A stretch of 64,000 nucleotides of DNA from Methylococcaceae bacterium (lineage in GTDB: Bacteria > Pseudomonadota > Gammaproteobacteria > Methylococcales > Methylomonadaceae), in the NCBI GenBank assembly GCA_016715325.1, contig JADKAL010000014.1, forward strand, positions 858,683-922,682. The letters are read 5' to 3'. Below, piece by piece: positions 7,287 to 15,736 of this stretch. Each line of letters opens with the position of its first letter. The first letter of the stretch is position 1. The notes under the pieces are model-generated. The model was not told the DNA's origin, did no database searches, and saw nothing but the letters and a program-made list of their open reading frames with translations. Both the position numbers and the translations under genes were made by a program.

Positions 7287-9260
7287 TTAGATACTGCTGT
7301 GGTTAAGTTGTGTTTCGTTACGATATCGAGCCAATGCCCAAAGCGGAAAAAACTTATCGTAACCGTGGTATTTAAGGTAGAAAACCTTGGGAAAACCGGG
7401 CGCATTAAAGTTTTTGTCGTTCCAAAAACCGTCTGTTTGCTGGTTTTTGAGTAGATACCTTACGCCTGCATCGATTTTAGGACATCCTGCTTCACCGGCT
7501 GACAATAAGGCCAGAATAGCTAATGCCGTATGAAATGCAGAACTGGCATGACAAACGCCATGAATATTTTTTCCGTGATAGCTGTAATTATCCTCGCCCC
7601 AACCGCCGTCTGGATGTTGCTTTGATTTCAGCCAGTTTACCGCTTTACGAACGCTGGAATCGTTTTTAGCAACGCCTGCGGATTCAAACGCAGTCAATAC
7701 AGACCAAGTGCCGTAGATATAATTGGTACCCCAACGCCCAAACCAGGAACCGTCTGTTTCCTGTTCCTGACGTAAAAAAGCGATGCAACGGTCGATAACC
7801 GGTTTATATTCTGGATGATCACTTACCAACTGCCCTAGCAACATAATACAACGCGCGCTGACGTCGGCGGTTGGAGGGTCTAACAGCGCGCCGTGGTCGG
7901 CAAATGGAATATGGTTAAGATAATGATGGATGTTGTCGGCATCGAAAGCACCGTAACCGCCATTACGCGATTGCATCCCAGCAATCCAAATGCCAGCACG
8001 TTCGATATTTTCGGCAAACTTTTTATCCTTAGTCTGCACCATCGCAAGAGCAACCACTGCGGTATCGTCTACATCCGGGTAATAGCTGTTACCGAACTGG
8101 AAAGCCCAGCCGCCGCCCAAAAGGTTAGGGCGTTGAATCCGCCAATCGCCTGCTTCGTCCCTTAACTGTTTGGTCGATAACCATTCCAAAGCTAAATTGA
8201 GTGCGATTTGGGTTGTTGGATTATGTTCGAAGCGGTCGACTTCCTGAAGAACCAACGATGTTAATCCAGTATCCCAAATGGGCGAAACACAAGGTTGACA
8301 ATAAGCCATATCATCTTTAATCACCAGTAAGCGATTAATGGCAGCTTTAGCGGTTAGGCGTTGTTCATTGTCAGCGGGAATACCCAAATAAGCCAAGGCT
8401 TCATAGCTGTTGACCATCGCTGTAAAAATAGCCCCCAAGCCATCTGTACCGTTCAATCGTTCCGTAAACCAGTCTTGGGCCTTAGTGGTAGCTTTTTGAC
8501 GGACGAAGACGGGGATGAACGGATCGAACAACCGAGCTATGCGTTCGACAGCCAGAACGGTCTTGCCCAACGGCGTTTTAACATGGGCAAAATAATGCCT
8601 TTCTTGATCCGGCGGCGTAACAAAAAGTTCGGCAATACCGATTTTAAGCGGATTGCGTGCCTTGACCTTATACGTACAAAGAATAAACAACGGAACCATC
8701 ACGGTTCGCGACCAGTAAGAGACTTTGTCCAGATGAAACGGAAACCACTTTGGCAGCAACATTATTTCCACCGGCATATAAGGCACGCCGCGCCAGGGGA
8801 TCTGTTCAAACATGGCCATCATGATGCGAGTGAATACATTACCCCTGGCGGCGCCTCCCTTAGCCAATATCCAGTTGCGAGCCCGTGCCATATGCCCGGA
8901 TTCAAGAGGATCGCCCGCCAACTTCATGGCGTAATAGGCTTTAATTGTGCAACTGATATCGCCGGTACCGCCTTTGTAAAGCGGATAACTGCCGTCTGCG
9001 CTTTGTTGTGCGCGTAGAAAATTGGCGATCTTCTTCTGAAGCGATACGTCGATTTCGTCCATAAAATGCATCATCAGGATATATTCAGCGGGAATGGTAC
9101 AGTCTGCTTCAAGCTCGAAAACCCAAAAACCGGCTTCATTTTGCAGGCTGATAAGATGCGTTCTCGCTATGGCGATTGCGCTATCCAGGGGTGATAATGA
9201 GCTGGTCAAAGCATCAAAGTGGGTCTCCAGACGGGGAGATAAAGCAGTGTCTATTAGCAT
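7287..9260 (-). CDS. shc: Squalene-hopene cyclase
   Basis: 657 residues, the normal length. Cyclises squalene to hopene, the first committed step to hopanoids, at the inner face of the cytoplasmic membrane. Repeated QW motifs (for example QSADGSYPLYKGG, QSRNGGYGAF, QETDGSWFGRWG, QHPDGGWGED, QQTDGFW) line the alpha/alpha barrels. The catalytic acid motif DVDDTA is at residues 396-401, and the conserved GTGDISCTIKAYYA is present. No hopanoid biosynthesis partner genes (hpn series) lie next to it, so it is not in the usual hpn operon here. The 518 bases upstream are non-coding. Function is near certain from motif and length. Confidence 0.97.
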   Translation of the reverse strand: MLIDTALSPRLETHFDALTSSLSPLDSAIAIARTHLISLQNEAGFWVFELEADCTIPAEYILMMHFMDEIDVSLQKKIANFLRAQQSADGSYPLYKGGTGDISCTIKAYYAMKLAGDPLESGHMARARNWILAKGGAARGNVFTRIMMAMFEQIPWRGVPYMPVEIMLLPKWFPFHLDKVSYWSRTVMVPLFILCTYKVKARNPLKIGIAELFVTPPDQERHYFAHVKTPLGKTVLAVERIARLFDPFIPVFVRQKATTKAQDWFTERLNGTDGLGAIFTAMVNSYEALAYLGIPADNEQRLTAKAAINRLLVIKDDMAYCQPCVSPIWDTGLTSLVLQEVDRFEHNPTTQIALNLALEWLSTKQLRDEAGDWRIQRPNLLGGGWAFQFGNSYYPDVDDTAVVALAMVQTKDKKFAENIERAGIWIAGMQSRNGGYGAFDADNIHHYLNHIPFADHGALLDPPTADVSARCIMLLGQLVSDHPEYKPVIDRCIAFLRQEQETDGSWFGRWGTNYIYGTWSVLTAFESAGVAKNDSSVRKAVNWLKSKQHPDGGWGEDNYSYHGKNIHGVCHASSAFHTALAILALLSAGEAGCPKIDAGVRYLLKNQQTDGFWNDKNFNAPGFPKVFYLKYHGYDKFFPLWALARYRNETQLNHSSI

Positions 9261-9778
9261 GTTTTGGTCATTGTTAATGTCACGTTATAAATTTCGGATG
9301 GAAGCAGGTCGGTTTGTAGTTTGTAGGAGAATACTTATTAATTCTTATGTTGTTGATGGCTGTGCTATTGCAATAAAGCGCTATATAAATTTGTAAGTTA
9401 TCAATTTTTTAATCGAACACAATCCTGGTTTTGATAAGTCACGCACCGATCAATTTCATCCCCGTTGTTTAGCATAGCCAGCTGATAAATCACTGTCTGT
9501 GCGGTAACGTACATAAAGCAGATTCTGAAAATAAATCCTGGAAAATCAATAATAATGAGGGGATGTTGTTATTTTGTCTTATTACTCCTCTACAATTAGC
9601 TAGCTATGTTGTAAACACTACTTAAACCAAGTCTAACGACATCGTACAAAAATGATGTCGATGTGCTATTCAGCAGAATCCTCTGTTGACACGTGATAAA
9701 CTTGAATCATGAATGAAAATAAAATTGGGTTTGATCCATGTGCCCATTTGTTGTTAGCTACCTATTAAGGCACTCATA
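9261..9778. other. 518-base non-coding divergent region
   Basis: Separates shc (minus) from the first Crp/Fnr-type gene (plus). It contains one copy of the recurrent 18-bp motif (9499-9516) and an AT-rich tract. An imperfect inverted pair GACATCGT/ATGATGTC lies near 9638. No gene with a ribosome site was found. Confidence 0.6.
9499..9516 (+). promoter_or_regulatory. Recurrent 18-bp motif, copy 4
   Basis: GTGCGGTAACGTACATAA, 263 bases before the Crp/Fnr-type regulator start at 9779. The core GTGCGNTAACGTACA is intact. Confidence 0.5.
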
Positions 9779-10540
9779 ATGAAAAATATACCGGATCCGC
9801 ATCAAAACCATCTAATTAACGCACTACCTGCAGAGGTCTATCAACGTCTAATTCCCAATTTGGAACTGGTGAAGTTTAAACTCGGGCAAGTGCTGTACGA
9901 ATCAGGCTGCGAATTGCTTTACGCCTATTTCCCTACAACCTGTATCGTATCTTTGTTGTATGTCTTGGAGAACGGTTCATCGGCTGAAATTGCCGTAGTC
10001 GGCAATGAAGGTATCGTCGGCGTCGCTTTGTTCATGGGTGGGGGGAGTATGCCTAATCGTGCAGTCGTACAGAGTGAAGGTTATGCCTATCGACTGCGAG
10101 CACCGTTAATATTAGTCGAGTTCCAACGCAACGGGGCAACGCTGCGATTGTTGTTACGTTATACTCAGGCCCTGATTACCCAAATGGCGCAGACGGCGGT
10201 TTGCAATCGGCACCATTCAGTCGATCAGCAACTTTGCCGGTGGCTTCTGTTAAGTCTCGACCGCCTTAATTCAAACGAGTTGAAAATGACGCAGGAATTA
10301 ATTGCCAATATGCTTGGCGTGCGCCGCGAAGGGGTCACGGAAGCAGCCGGAAAATTACAGCAAGCCGGGTTGATTGAATACAGCCGTGGGCGTATTACAG
10401 TCCTGGATCGACCAAAACTGGAAGAACGGGTCTGCGAGTGCTATCAAGTCGTCAAAGATGAATTTGACCGCTTACTGCCAGATTTACATAACGCATCTCA
10501 TCTTGATTCGATTCATTATGTGCATTCCGGCAGGAGCTGA
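9779..10540 (+). CDS. Crp/Fnr-family transcriptional regulator 1
   Basis: 253 residues. N-terminal cyclic-nucleotide-binding-like beta barrel (about 20-125; YAYFPTTCIVSLLYVLENGSSAEIAVVGNEGIVGVALFMGG) and C-terminal winged helix (about 165-230; MTQELIANMLGVRREGVTEAAGKLQQAGLIEY...ITVLDRPKLE). It lacks the N-terminal four-cysteine cluster of FNR and the canonical cAMP pocket, so the ligand is unknown. This subfamily is common as several copies per genome in methylotrophs. A paralogue with the same architecture is at 12567. The two bracket a ferritin-like gene, a Cys-repeat protein and a CsbD-like gene, which suggests stress control. Confidence 0.9.
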   Translation: MKNIPDPHQNHLINALPAEVYQRLIPNLELVKFKLGQVLYESGCELLYAYFPTTCIVSLLYVLENGSSAEIAVVGNEGIVGVALFMGGGSMPNRAVVQSEGYAYRLRAPLILVEFQRNGATLRLLLRYTQALITQMAQTAVCNRHHSVDQQLCRWLLLSLDRLNSNELKMTQELIANMLGVRREGVTEAAGKLQQAGLIEYSRGRITVLDRPKLEERVCECYQVVKDEFDRLLPDLHNASHLDSIHYVHSGRS

Positions 10541-10643
10541 CTATAAAGCCTTTAAATCGTCGTGCTTTTCATTTTATTATCAAGCGATCAAGCCAACCGA
10601 CCAGTCAACATGGTGCTGTGCAAGAATCGCCACGTTAGTGGTT

Positions 10644-11210
10644 TCAAGCACTCATCTTTGTCATGAGGGAAGCAAGATCATCCGCATGTTCTTCCTCCAT
10701 AGCGAGAATCTCCTTTAGAAGATTTTGAGTCGTTGGGTCGTTTTCAGCCAGATAAAGGATCATTTCACGATAACTTTCAATCGCAATCCGTTCGGCGATC
10801 AGGTCTTCCGTTATCATGGCATTAAGCGTATCTCCCTCGACATATTCGGCATGGCTGCGCTCGCTTAAGCCGTCAGGGGAGAAGTTAGGCTCGCCGCCTA
10901 ATTCGGTAATCCGCTTTGCCAGCCGGTCGGCATGGACCATTTCTTCATTTGCATGCGCTAAAAATTCCGCTTTGACTGAATCCGAATTGATACCTTTAGC
11001 CATAAAATAATGCCGTTTGTAACGAAGAACGCAGACCAACTCAGTGGCAAGCGCTTCATTTAATAATCTGACCACTTCCTTGCGATCTGCCCCGTATCCT
11101 TTAGTAACTGCGCCATGCTCGATGTTTTTACGGGCGCTTTTACGCAGGGTTTGAATATCGGTAAGCGCTACTACCCTTGCTTCTGAAAGCTTATTTGAAG
11201 AGGTTTTCAT
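10644..11210 (-). CDS. Ferritin-like / bacterioferritin-family protein
   Basis: 188 residues. A four-helix ferritin-like fold preceded by a 40-residue basic N-terminal extension. Di-iron ligands are visible in both helix pairs: LNEALATELVCVLRYKRHYF and FLAHANEEMVHADRLAKRI, then DLIAERIAIESYREMI and ILAMEEEHADDLASL, that is the Glu, ExxH, Glu, ExxH pattern. Expected to oxidise and store ferrous iron or protect DNA from peroxide. The basic tail could bind DNA as in some Dps proteins (inference). No heme-ligand methionine could be assigned, so bacterioferritin proper is uncertain. Convergent with the Crp/Fnr-type gene. Confidence 0.85.
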   Translation of the reverse strand: MKTSSNKLSEARVVALTDIQTLRKSARKNIEHGAVTKGYGADRKEVVRLLNEALATELVCVLRYKRHYFMAKGINSDSVKAEFLAHANEEMVHADRLAKRITELGGEPNFSPDGLSERSHAEYVEGDTLNAMITEDLIAERIAIESYREMILYLAENDPTTQNLLKEILAMEEEHADDLASLMTKMSA

Positions 11211-11276
11211 TTTCGTCTCATTTTTACTCGTTGTTTAAGGTTGACATTTCTGTATTTATAAATCTGTTTTCAAAAT

Positions 11277-11858
11277 TTACATGCCGAAATGAAGCTTTGC
11301 ATCCTTTATACATAGATCCTTCGAGTCACCCGCCAAGGCTTCACACTTTTCCTTAGCGACTGCATAGTTAGCTTCGCGCATATCTGTTTCTGCTTCTTTA
11401 TGTGCATCGGACGATTTTTTAATAGCGACGGTATCGGCTTTAGCTGTTTTGAATTGTGCTTCAGCGGCGGCTGTTTGTTGCGTTCTAGCGGCATCCGCTT
11501 CTTTTTCGCAAACATCTGCGGCGTTACCTTTTTTATCATCGCACTTTTCGGTTGCGACTGAATAGTCGGCATCGGCTTGGGCGATGCGAGCGTTATAAAA
11601 CGTTTTGGCATTGGGTTTGTAGTTATATTCAAGCTCGGCCTTGGCAATGTTCATTTTTCCTTTTACCGAGGCGTCGCAGATGTCCTTTAGGTTTCCTTCG
11701 CGTTTTTCGCACTCTGCTTTGTCGGCCGCATATTCGGCATCGATATGCTTGCCGAGTGATTCGTATTTATCGATGGGTAAACTTTCTTCAGCCATTGCCC
11801 CGCTATTAACGGAAAAGTAAATAGCAAGAGACATTGCGCGGATAATGATATTTTTCAT
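11277..11858 (-). CDS. Periplasmic protein with three C-x10-C repeats
   Basis: 193 residues with signal peptide (cleavage after GAMAE). The mature protein is helical and highly charged and has three copies of a unit reading roughly A-x-x-K-x-x-C-x10-C-x4-A: CEKREGNLKDIC, CDDKKGNAADVC and CEALAGDSKDLC. Each pair could make a local disulfide pinning two helices, as in helical-hairpin periplasmic proteins. Not recognised as a named family; similar proteins are seen beside stress genes in betaproteobacteria and methanotrophs. Between a ferritin-like and a CsbD-like gene on the same strand. Confidence 0.75.
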   Translation of the reverse strand: MKNIIIRAMSLAIYFSVNSGAMAEESLPIDKYESLGKHIDAEYAADKAECEKREGNLKDICDASVKGKMNIAKAELEYNYKPNAKTFYNARIAQADADYSVATEKCDDKKGNAADVCEKEADAARTQQTAAAEAQFKTAKADTVAIKKSSDAHKEAETDMREANYAVAKEKCEALAGDSKDLCIKDAKLHFGM

Positions 11859-11919
11859 GCTTATTCCTGTGGTTTTTGCTTTTTGTTTTCAGATTAGCGA
11901 TTGTGAGGGTTTGACGGGG

Positions 11920-12135
11920 TTAGTTGCGAATCTTGAATCTTTGAAGATTTTGCCACTCGGCTAACCGTTTTTCCGCTTCTTCGTTATCGATCATGGAGGA
12001 ATTATGCATCTTGCCGTAAAAGTGATTCCGTTTACCCTCAATGACTTCTATTTGATCGTCTATAAACCAAATCCATTGATCTTTAAGAATATTAATTGCA
12101 TCTTGCAGGTTAGTTTTAAATTGAATTCGTATCAT
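11920..12135 (-). CDS. CsbD-like small stress protein (degenerate)
   Basis: 71 residues from ATG 12135, which has AAAGG eight bases upstream. The central LKDQWIWFIDDQIEVIEGK, the following RNHFYGKMH and EEAEKRLAEWQN match the CsbD layout (GKWxxLTDDDLxxIxGKRDxLxGKxQxxYGxxxEEAExQxxEW), but key basic and Asp residues differ. CsbD is a small general stress protein. Assignment is moderate; the spacing of W, IEGKR, GK and EEAE is the basis. Confidence 0.5.
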   Translation of the reverse strand: MIRIQFKTNLQDAINILKDQWIWFIDDQIEVIEGKRNHFYGKMHNSSMIDNEEAEKRLAEWQNLQRFKIRN

Positions 12136-12415
12136 TTTATGCACCTTTCATTCGATGGTTAGATGTTGATTAGTAAATTCATAAATGGGGATATGAAAAC
12201 ATTCAGTAAGCTCTTTATGATGTCATTTCGGATTGAAAATCCGCAATCAAGGCAATATTTGCCCGGTGATTCAAAGAATAAGGTGATTTCCAAGTTCTGT
12301 CTGTTTGATACCGTACATAAAGGCACTATTGGAAGTAGGTGGCGATTCATTATTAGAAAGGGACGGTTGGAGCAAACACTCATCGAAAAATGCGTTCCGA
12401 ATCAAACGGACCTAA

Positions 12416-12433
12416 GTGTGATAACGAACAGAG
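12416..12433 (+). promoter_or_regulatory. Recurrent 18-bp motif, copy 5
   Basis: GTGTGATAACGAACAGAG, 134 bases before the second Crp/Fnr-type gene. It lies in the 431-base region 12136-12566, where an open frame from 12193 to 12489 exists but has no convincing ribosome site or family. Confidence 0.4.
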
Positions 12434-12566
12434 TAACAAGGTGTATTTATGATAGGGTTGCCCGTGTTATGGAATCTATTTTTCCTTAACAGATTCCGGT
12501 ATGGGGGGCCTTAATTGTCCTAGTTTAGCTGTCGGTTTTTTATAAACTATTCTTGGGATTCGCGTT

Positions 12567-13271
12567 ATGACGATTACAGTAACAGCACCGGTGACAAACC
12601 TGTTGCTTGATGCCTTACAGGCTAAAGATCGTGAACAGTTGTTAAAACATTGCGAACACATCGAACTCAATATCGGCGAAGTAATCTATCGTGGCGGAGA
12701 CGCTATTCCGCACGTATATTTCCCAACTGGAGGCTTTATTTCCTTAGTGGCGTCTATCGACAACACTAATCTTGAAGTGAGTTTGGTTGGTAATGAAGGT
12801 GTCGCAGGTATTACTCTCTTACTGGGTGTCGATACGGCGCCATTCACCGCCTTGGTCCAGGGTAAAGGAACGGCGTTCCGTATAACTGCGTCGTCATTCC
12901 TTCGCATAGTTGAAGAAAGCCCTGAGCTACATCGAGTGTTAAAGCGTTACCTCTATGTAAGGATGAGTCAACTTGCACAAACAGCGGCTTGCACCCGCTT
13001 TCATTTGCTCGAAGGGCGGCTTGCGCGTTGGCTGTTGATGACCCAAGATAGGGCGCATTCCGATAAGTTCCATATTACCCATGTATTTCTGGCCTATATG
13101 TTGGGCGTTCGGCGAGTTGGTGTCACGAAAGCCGCAAATTTACTGCAGAAGCGAAATCTTATTAGCTATAAACGCGGCGATATTACGATCCTTGATCGTC
13201 TTGGACTCGAAAAATTTTCATGCGGATGTTACAAAGCCGATAAAGAAATCTATAAGCGCATCCTAGGATAG
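12567..13271 (+). CDS. Crp/Fnr-family transcriptional regulator 2
   Basis: 234 residues, same architecture as the gene at 9779 and clearly a paralogue: effector-type beta barrel (VYFPTGGFISLVASIDNTNLEVSLVGNEGVAGITLLLG) and C-terminal winged helix (VFLAYMLGVRRVGVTKAANLLQKRNLISYKRGDITILDRLGLE). Ends with the shared CGCY motif near the C-terminus (CECY in the first copy), unusual and conserved between both, so possibly functional. No FNR cysteine cluster. Ligand unknown. The two copies probably arose by duplication and could regulate the intervening stress genes. Confidence 0.9.
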   Translation: MTITVTAPVTNLLLDALQAKDREQLLKHCEHIELNIGEVIYRGGDAIPHVYFPTGGFISLVASIDNTNLEVSLVGNEGVAGITLLLGVDTAPFTALVQGKGTAFRITASSFLRIVEESPELHRVLKRYLYVRMSQLAQTAACTRFHLLEGRLARWLLMTQDRAHSDKFHITHVFLAYMLGVRRVGVTKAANLLQKRNLISYKRGDITILDRLGLEKFSCGCYKADKEIYKRILG

Positions 13272-13293
13272 GTTGTAGGCGTTTAAAGTTAGA

Positions 13294-14071
13294 CTAAGGC
13301 TGGATTTCGAACACTTCAACCACAACGGACATGATGGATGATTGAGGATTGGTGTTTGGTACTGCTACGAAAGAACCGGTTATAGGGGATACCGACTCAG
13401 GATGACCAGGCATGGGTTGCACCCTGGCCCTTCGGAAGGGTTGGCGAATTAAGATAACCACTCACAAAACGCGCTGCCAGTCCCAAGCAACGGCAAGCTT
13501 CTATGAACAAGGTCGCAAAGTCGCGGCACGAACCCGATCGCTTGGTTAGAGTAGCCCCCGGTGTTTGAACGCCCGGCTCCTCGCGCTGTTGATAAGCAAA
13601 TCCGGTCGCAATAGCTTTATTAATCCATTCAAGCAGAAGATAAGTTTCGACAACTTGTCCGGCCTTCCAAAATTGCTGCAACCAATCACTCACAATTGCT
13701 TGGTCTTGGATAAAAATTGTCGACAAATAAGAGCCTAAATCTACGTTCTCGCCGGCATCATATTGAAAAGGAAACAACACCGCATAGTCAGCGACCAAAA
13801 AGTCCAGCGGGTGATCGTCATAGTGTTGGATCAGAATCCGGCTATCAATTGAAAGCTGCTTGCACGGTTCGAGAAATGTCGCCTGGGCTACGGCATTATC
13901 GTACACGTCGCGCTGCCATTGTAGGTTGTAGGTGGGTGTAATAGTTAGCGTAGCCGATTCGATTCGGATGTCATGACCTTCACGTGGACGCAAGAGCAAT
14001 TTATGCGGCAGTAAAGTCACCGTATCCGAATATTGATAGGTTGTTAGGTGTTTTATTTGCAGTCGGCGCAT
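13294..14071 (-). pseudogene. Transglutaminase-like protease, internal deletion
   Basis: Residues 1-222 are a bacterial transglutaminase-like protein: N-terminal beta domain (MRRLQIKHLTTYQYSDTVTLLPHKLLLRPREGH) and core with catalytic Cys (SGSCRDFA) and His (GATHAW). The frame stops two codons after THAW. Just beyond, another frame encodes the expected family C-terminus (HPESVSPITGSF ... VVVEVFEIQP, stop at 13294). About 50 residues between THAW and the HPE segment, including the catalytic Asp region, are missing and the join is out of frame. This is a real deletion rather than a one-base error. Non-functional as a cysteine protease. Confidence 0.8.
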
Positions 14072-14108
14072 CGTTTCACTCCCGAAGTGATCGTGGCTAT
14101 AGCGGAAT

Positions 14109-14224
14109 TATAGATTCGGCCCTGTGAAGTCTTAACTTCCGTTCGCCTTGAGCCTGTCGAAAGGCGGTATGTGCTTCGACTTGCTCAGCACGAACGGTTC
14201 TGACTTTAAAAGGCCGACTCAATA
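14109..14224. repeat. Dispersed ~115-bp repeat, copy B
   Basis: Partner of 7123-7236. Contains two small potential hairpins, CGCCTT with AAGGCG around a 10-base loop and GTGC with GCAC around TTCGACTTGCTCA. REP/BIME-like and non-coding. It fills most of the gap 14072-14436. Confidence 0.7.
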
Positions 14225-14267
14225 GAGAGGTAGATTCCAATCCTATTACAAAACGCACGGAATCTAT

Positions 14268-14285
14268 GTGCGTTATCGTACAGAC
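14268..14285 (+). promoter_or_regulatory. Recurrent 18-bp motif, copy 6
   Basis: GTGCGTTATCGTACAGAC, 151 bases upstream of the RlpA-like gene. The best match to the 3' half of the consensus. Confidence 0.5.
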
Positions 14286-14436
14286 AATTTCAAGGAATCG
14301 GCATACATTACTTTTAGGTTATTTGAGCACAGTTTGGAATAGTAACAAGGTTTTGAGTCCGAACTACATCAATGTAAATAACCAGAATTCAATACCTGAA
14401 TAGAGTTACCTGAAATTGCCAGATAGGAGAATACAA

Positions 14437-14997
14437 ATGTCATATAAATTTGCTGATTTTTCCGTTGCTTTGCCCTGCAAAGCGCAGTTTCTGGGGCTTT
14501 TCGGTATAAAACTCATATCATGGAAAGGTATGCTAACGTACGGACGCATAATAACTATCCAAACAGGGCTATTGGTGATGTCCAGTGTATTATCGCTTAA
14601 CGTATTGTCTATTTCCGGCTGTAGTTCAGACAAATCTCACGGAGAAAGCGAAATAACGCAGCAACAGAAAAGCAACACGACTTCCAAGTCTACACATAAA
14701 GAGGTCGGTGAGGCGTCATGGTACGGACCTGGATTTCAAGGCAAGGAGACTGCTAATGGTGAGACTTTTGATCAGAAAGAGTTGACCGCAGCACATCCGA
14801 GTTTGCCGATGGGCACGAAGGCAAAAGTGACGAATCTTGAAAACGGCAAAAAGGTTGATGTCAGAATAAACGACCGCGGCCCTTATGCTGAAGGTCGTGT
14901 CATTGATCTATCCAGTGCAGCCGCCAAAAAGCTTGATATGAAAGAGGATGGCTCTACCCAGGTTAAAATTGAAACTAAGTCAACTCCCAAAAAATAA
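14437..14997 (+). CDS. RlpA-like double-psi beta-barrel lipoprotein
   Basis: 186 residues from ATG 14437 (TAGGAGA seven bases before). A later start at 14530 would give a neater 30-residue lipoprotein signal ending SISGC; the first start has the better ribosome site. After a Ser/Lys linker comes the RlpA domain: [35 protein letters not shown] and [16 protein letters not shown], with the conserved His and Asp of the lytic transglycosylase site. RlpA cleaves naked glycan strands at division sites. No SPOR domain follows, so septal targeting is uncertain. Preceded by the recurrent 18-bp motif. Confidence 0.85.
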   Translation: MSYKFADFSVALPCKAQFLGLFGIKLISWKGMLTYGRIITIQTGLLVMSSVLSLNVLSISGCSSDKSHGESEITQQQKSNTTSKSTHKEVGEASWYGPGFQGKETANGETFDQKELTAAHPSLPMGTKAKVTNLENGKKVDVRINDRGPYAEGRVIDLSSAAAKKLDMKEDGSTQVKIETKSTPKK

Positions 14998-15277
14998 TCA
15001 TTGCTTAATTGATTGCAGATCAAAACCTGTATTTTATTCAAAAGGCACTCGTTTTTGGAAAGGGTAATAATCTTTTTCGGACGTAAAGCGTTATCTTCAA
15101 ACGCTTAATAAAAGCAGCCCAATCTTTACCCGAAATTGGGATAGTTCACATTTTTTTGTTTATGACCGTTGTTATTATGATTAGCTAATATGCTTTTCGA
15201 CTGATCTTTGCAGTAGGCGCTGAGTAAGTGTGTTAAGGTTAAGTTGAAATAAGTAAAGTCATAGGAAGTTTCAATTA

Positions 15278-15736
15278 TTGTGGTTAATCGACCCACTATC
15301 ATTATTTCAGCAAATGAAAGCAAACGCACTTTACCGACAACACTTAATCAAAAATATCAATCCGCAATTTACGGATTCAGCGAATGCGGCTCGCCAGTTA
15401 TGGGAGACGATGGCTGCTCAAATAATATTAATCGTCGGTGAAGGCGGGTTTAACTCACTTTATGCAAGAGCGGTATCGCTTATTCAACCCACATTTCCAT
15501 GGCTTAAGTTCAGTTCGCCTTCTGCCCAGGCCGATAACTGGTTAGCTACATTAATATTGAGTCTTGAAGGGCAATCACCCGAGCAAGCCAGCGCCGCTAA
15601 CAGCTTGCTGCTGATCACGTTCACCGACATCCTGGCTTCACTGATCGGCGAGGATTTAACCATTCACATTTTGCAGGCCGCTTGGGGTATTAACCCTGCG
15701 GATTTAAGCTGCCAGGAAATAAGAGATGAACAATAA
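15278..15736 (+). CDS. Unknown helical protein, first gene of KaiC-like operon
   Basis: 152 residues from TTG 15278 (AGGAAG ten bases upstream); an ATG at 15314 is the alternative. Mostly helical with a hydrophobic IILIVGEGGFNSLYARAVSLI segment and a conserved-looking LITFTDILASLIGEDLTIHIL. No family recognised, no membrane helix or signal. It overlaps the KaiC-like gene by 11 bases, so translation is likely coupled and the protein may bind or tune the ATPase (inference). Confidence 0.7.
   Translation: MWLIDPLSLFQQMKANALYRQHLIKNINPQFTDSANAARQLWETMAAQIILIVGEGGFNSLYARAVSLIQPTFPWLKFSSPSAQADNWLATLILSLEGQSPEQASAANSLLLITFTDILASLIGEDLTIHILQAAWGINPADLSCQEIRDEQ

Noticed and set aside
12193..12489. 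98-codon open frame between the CsbD-like and second Crp/Fnr gene
   Set aside because: No ribosome site or recognisable fold, and a copy of the regulatory motif lies inside it.
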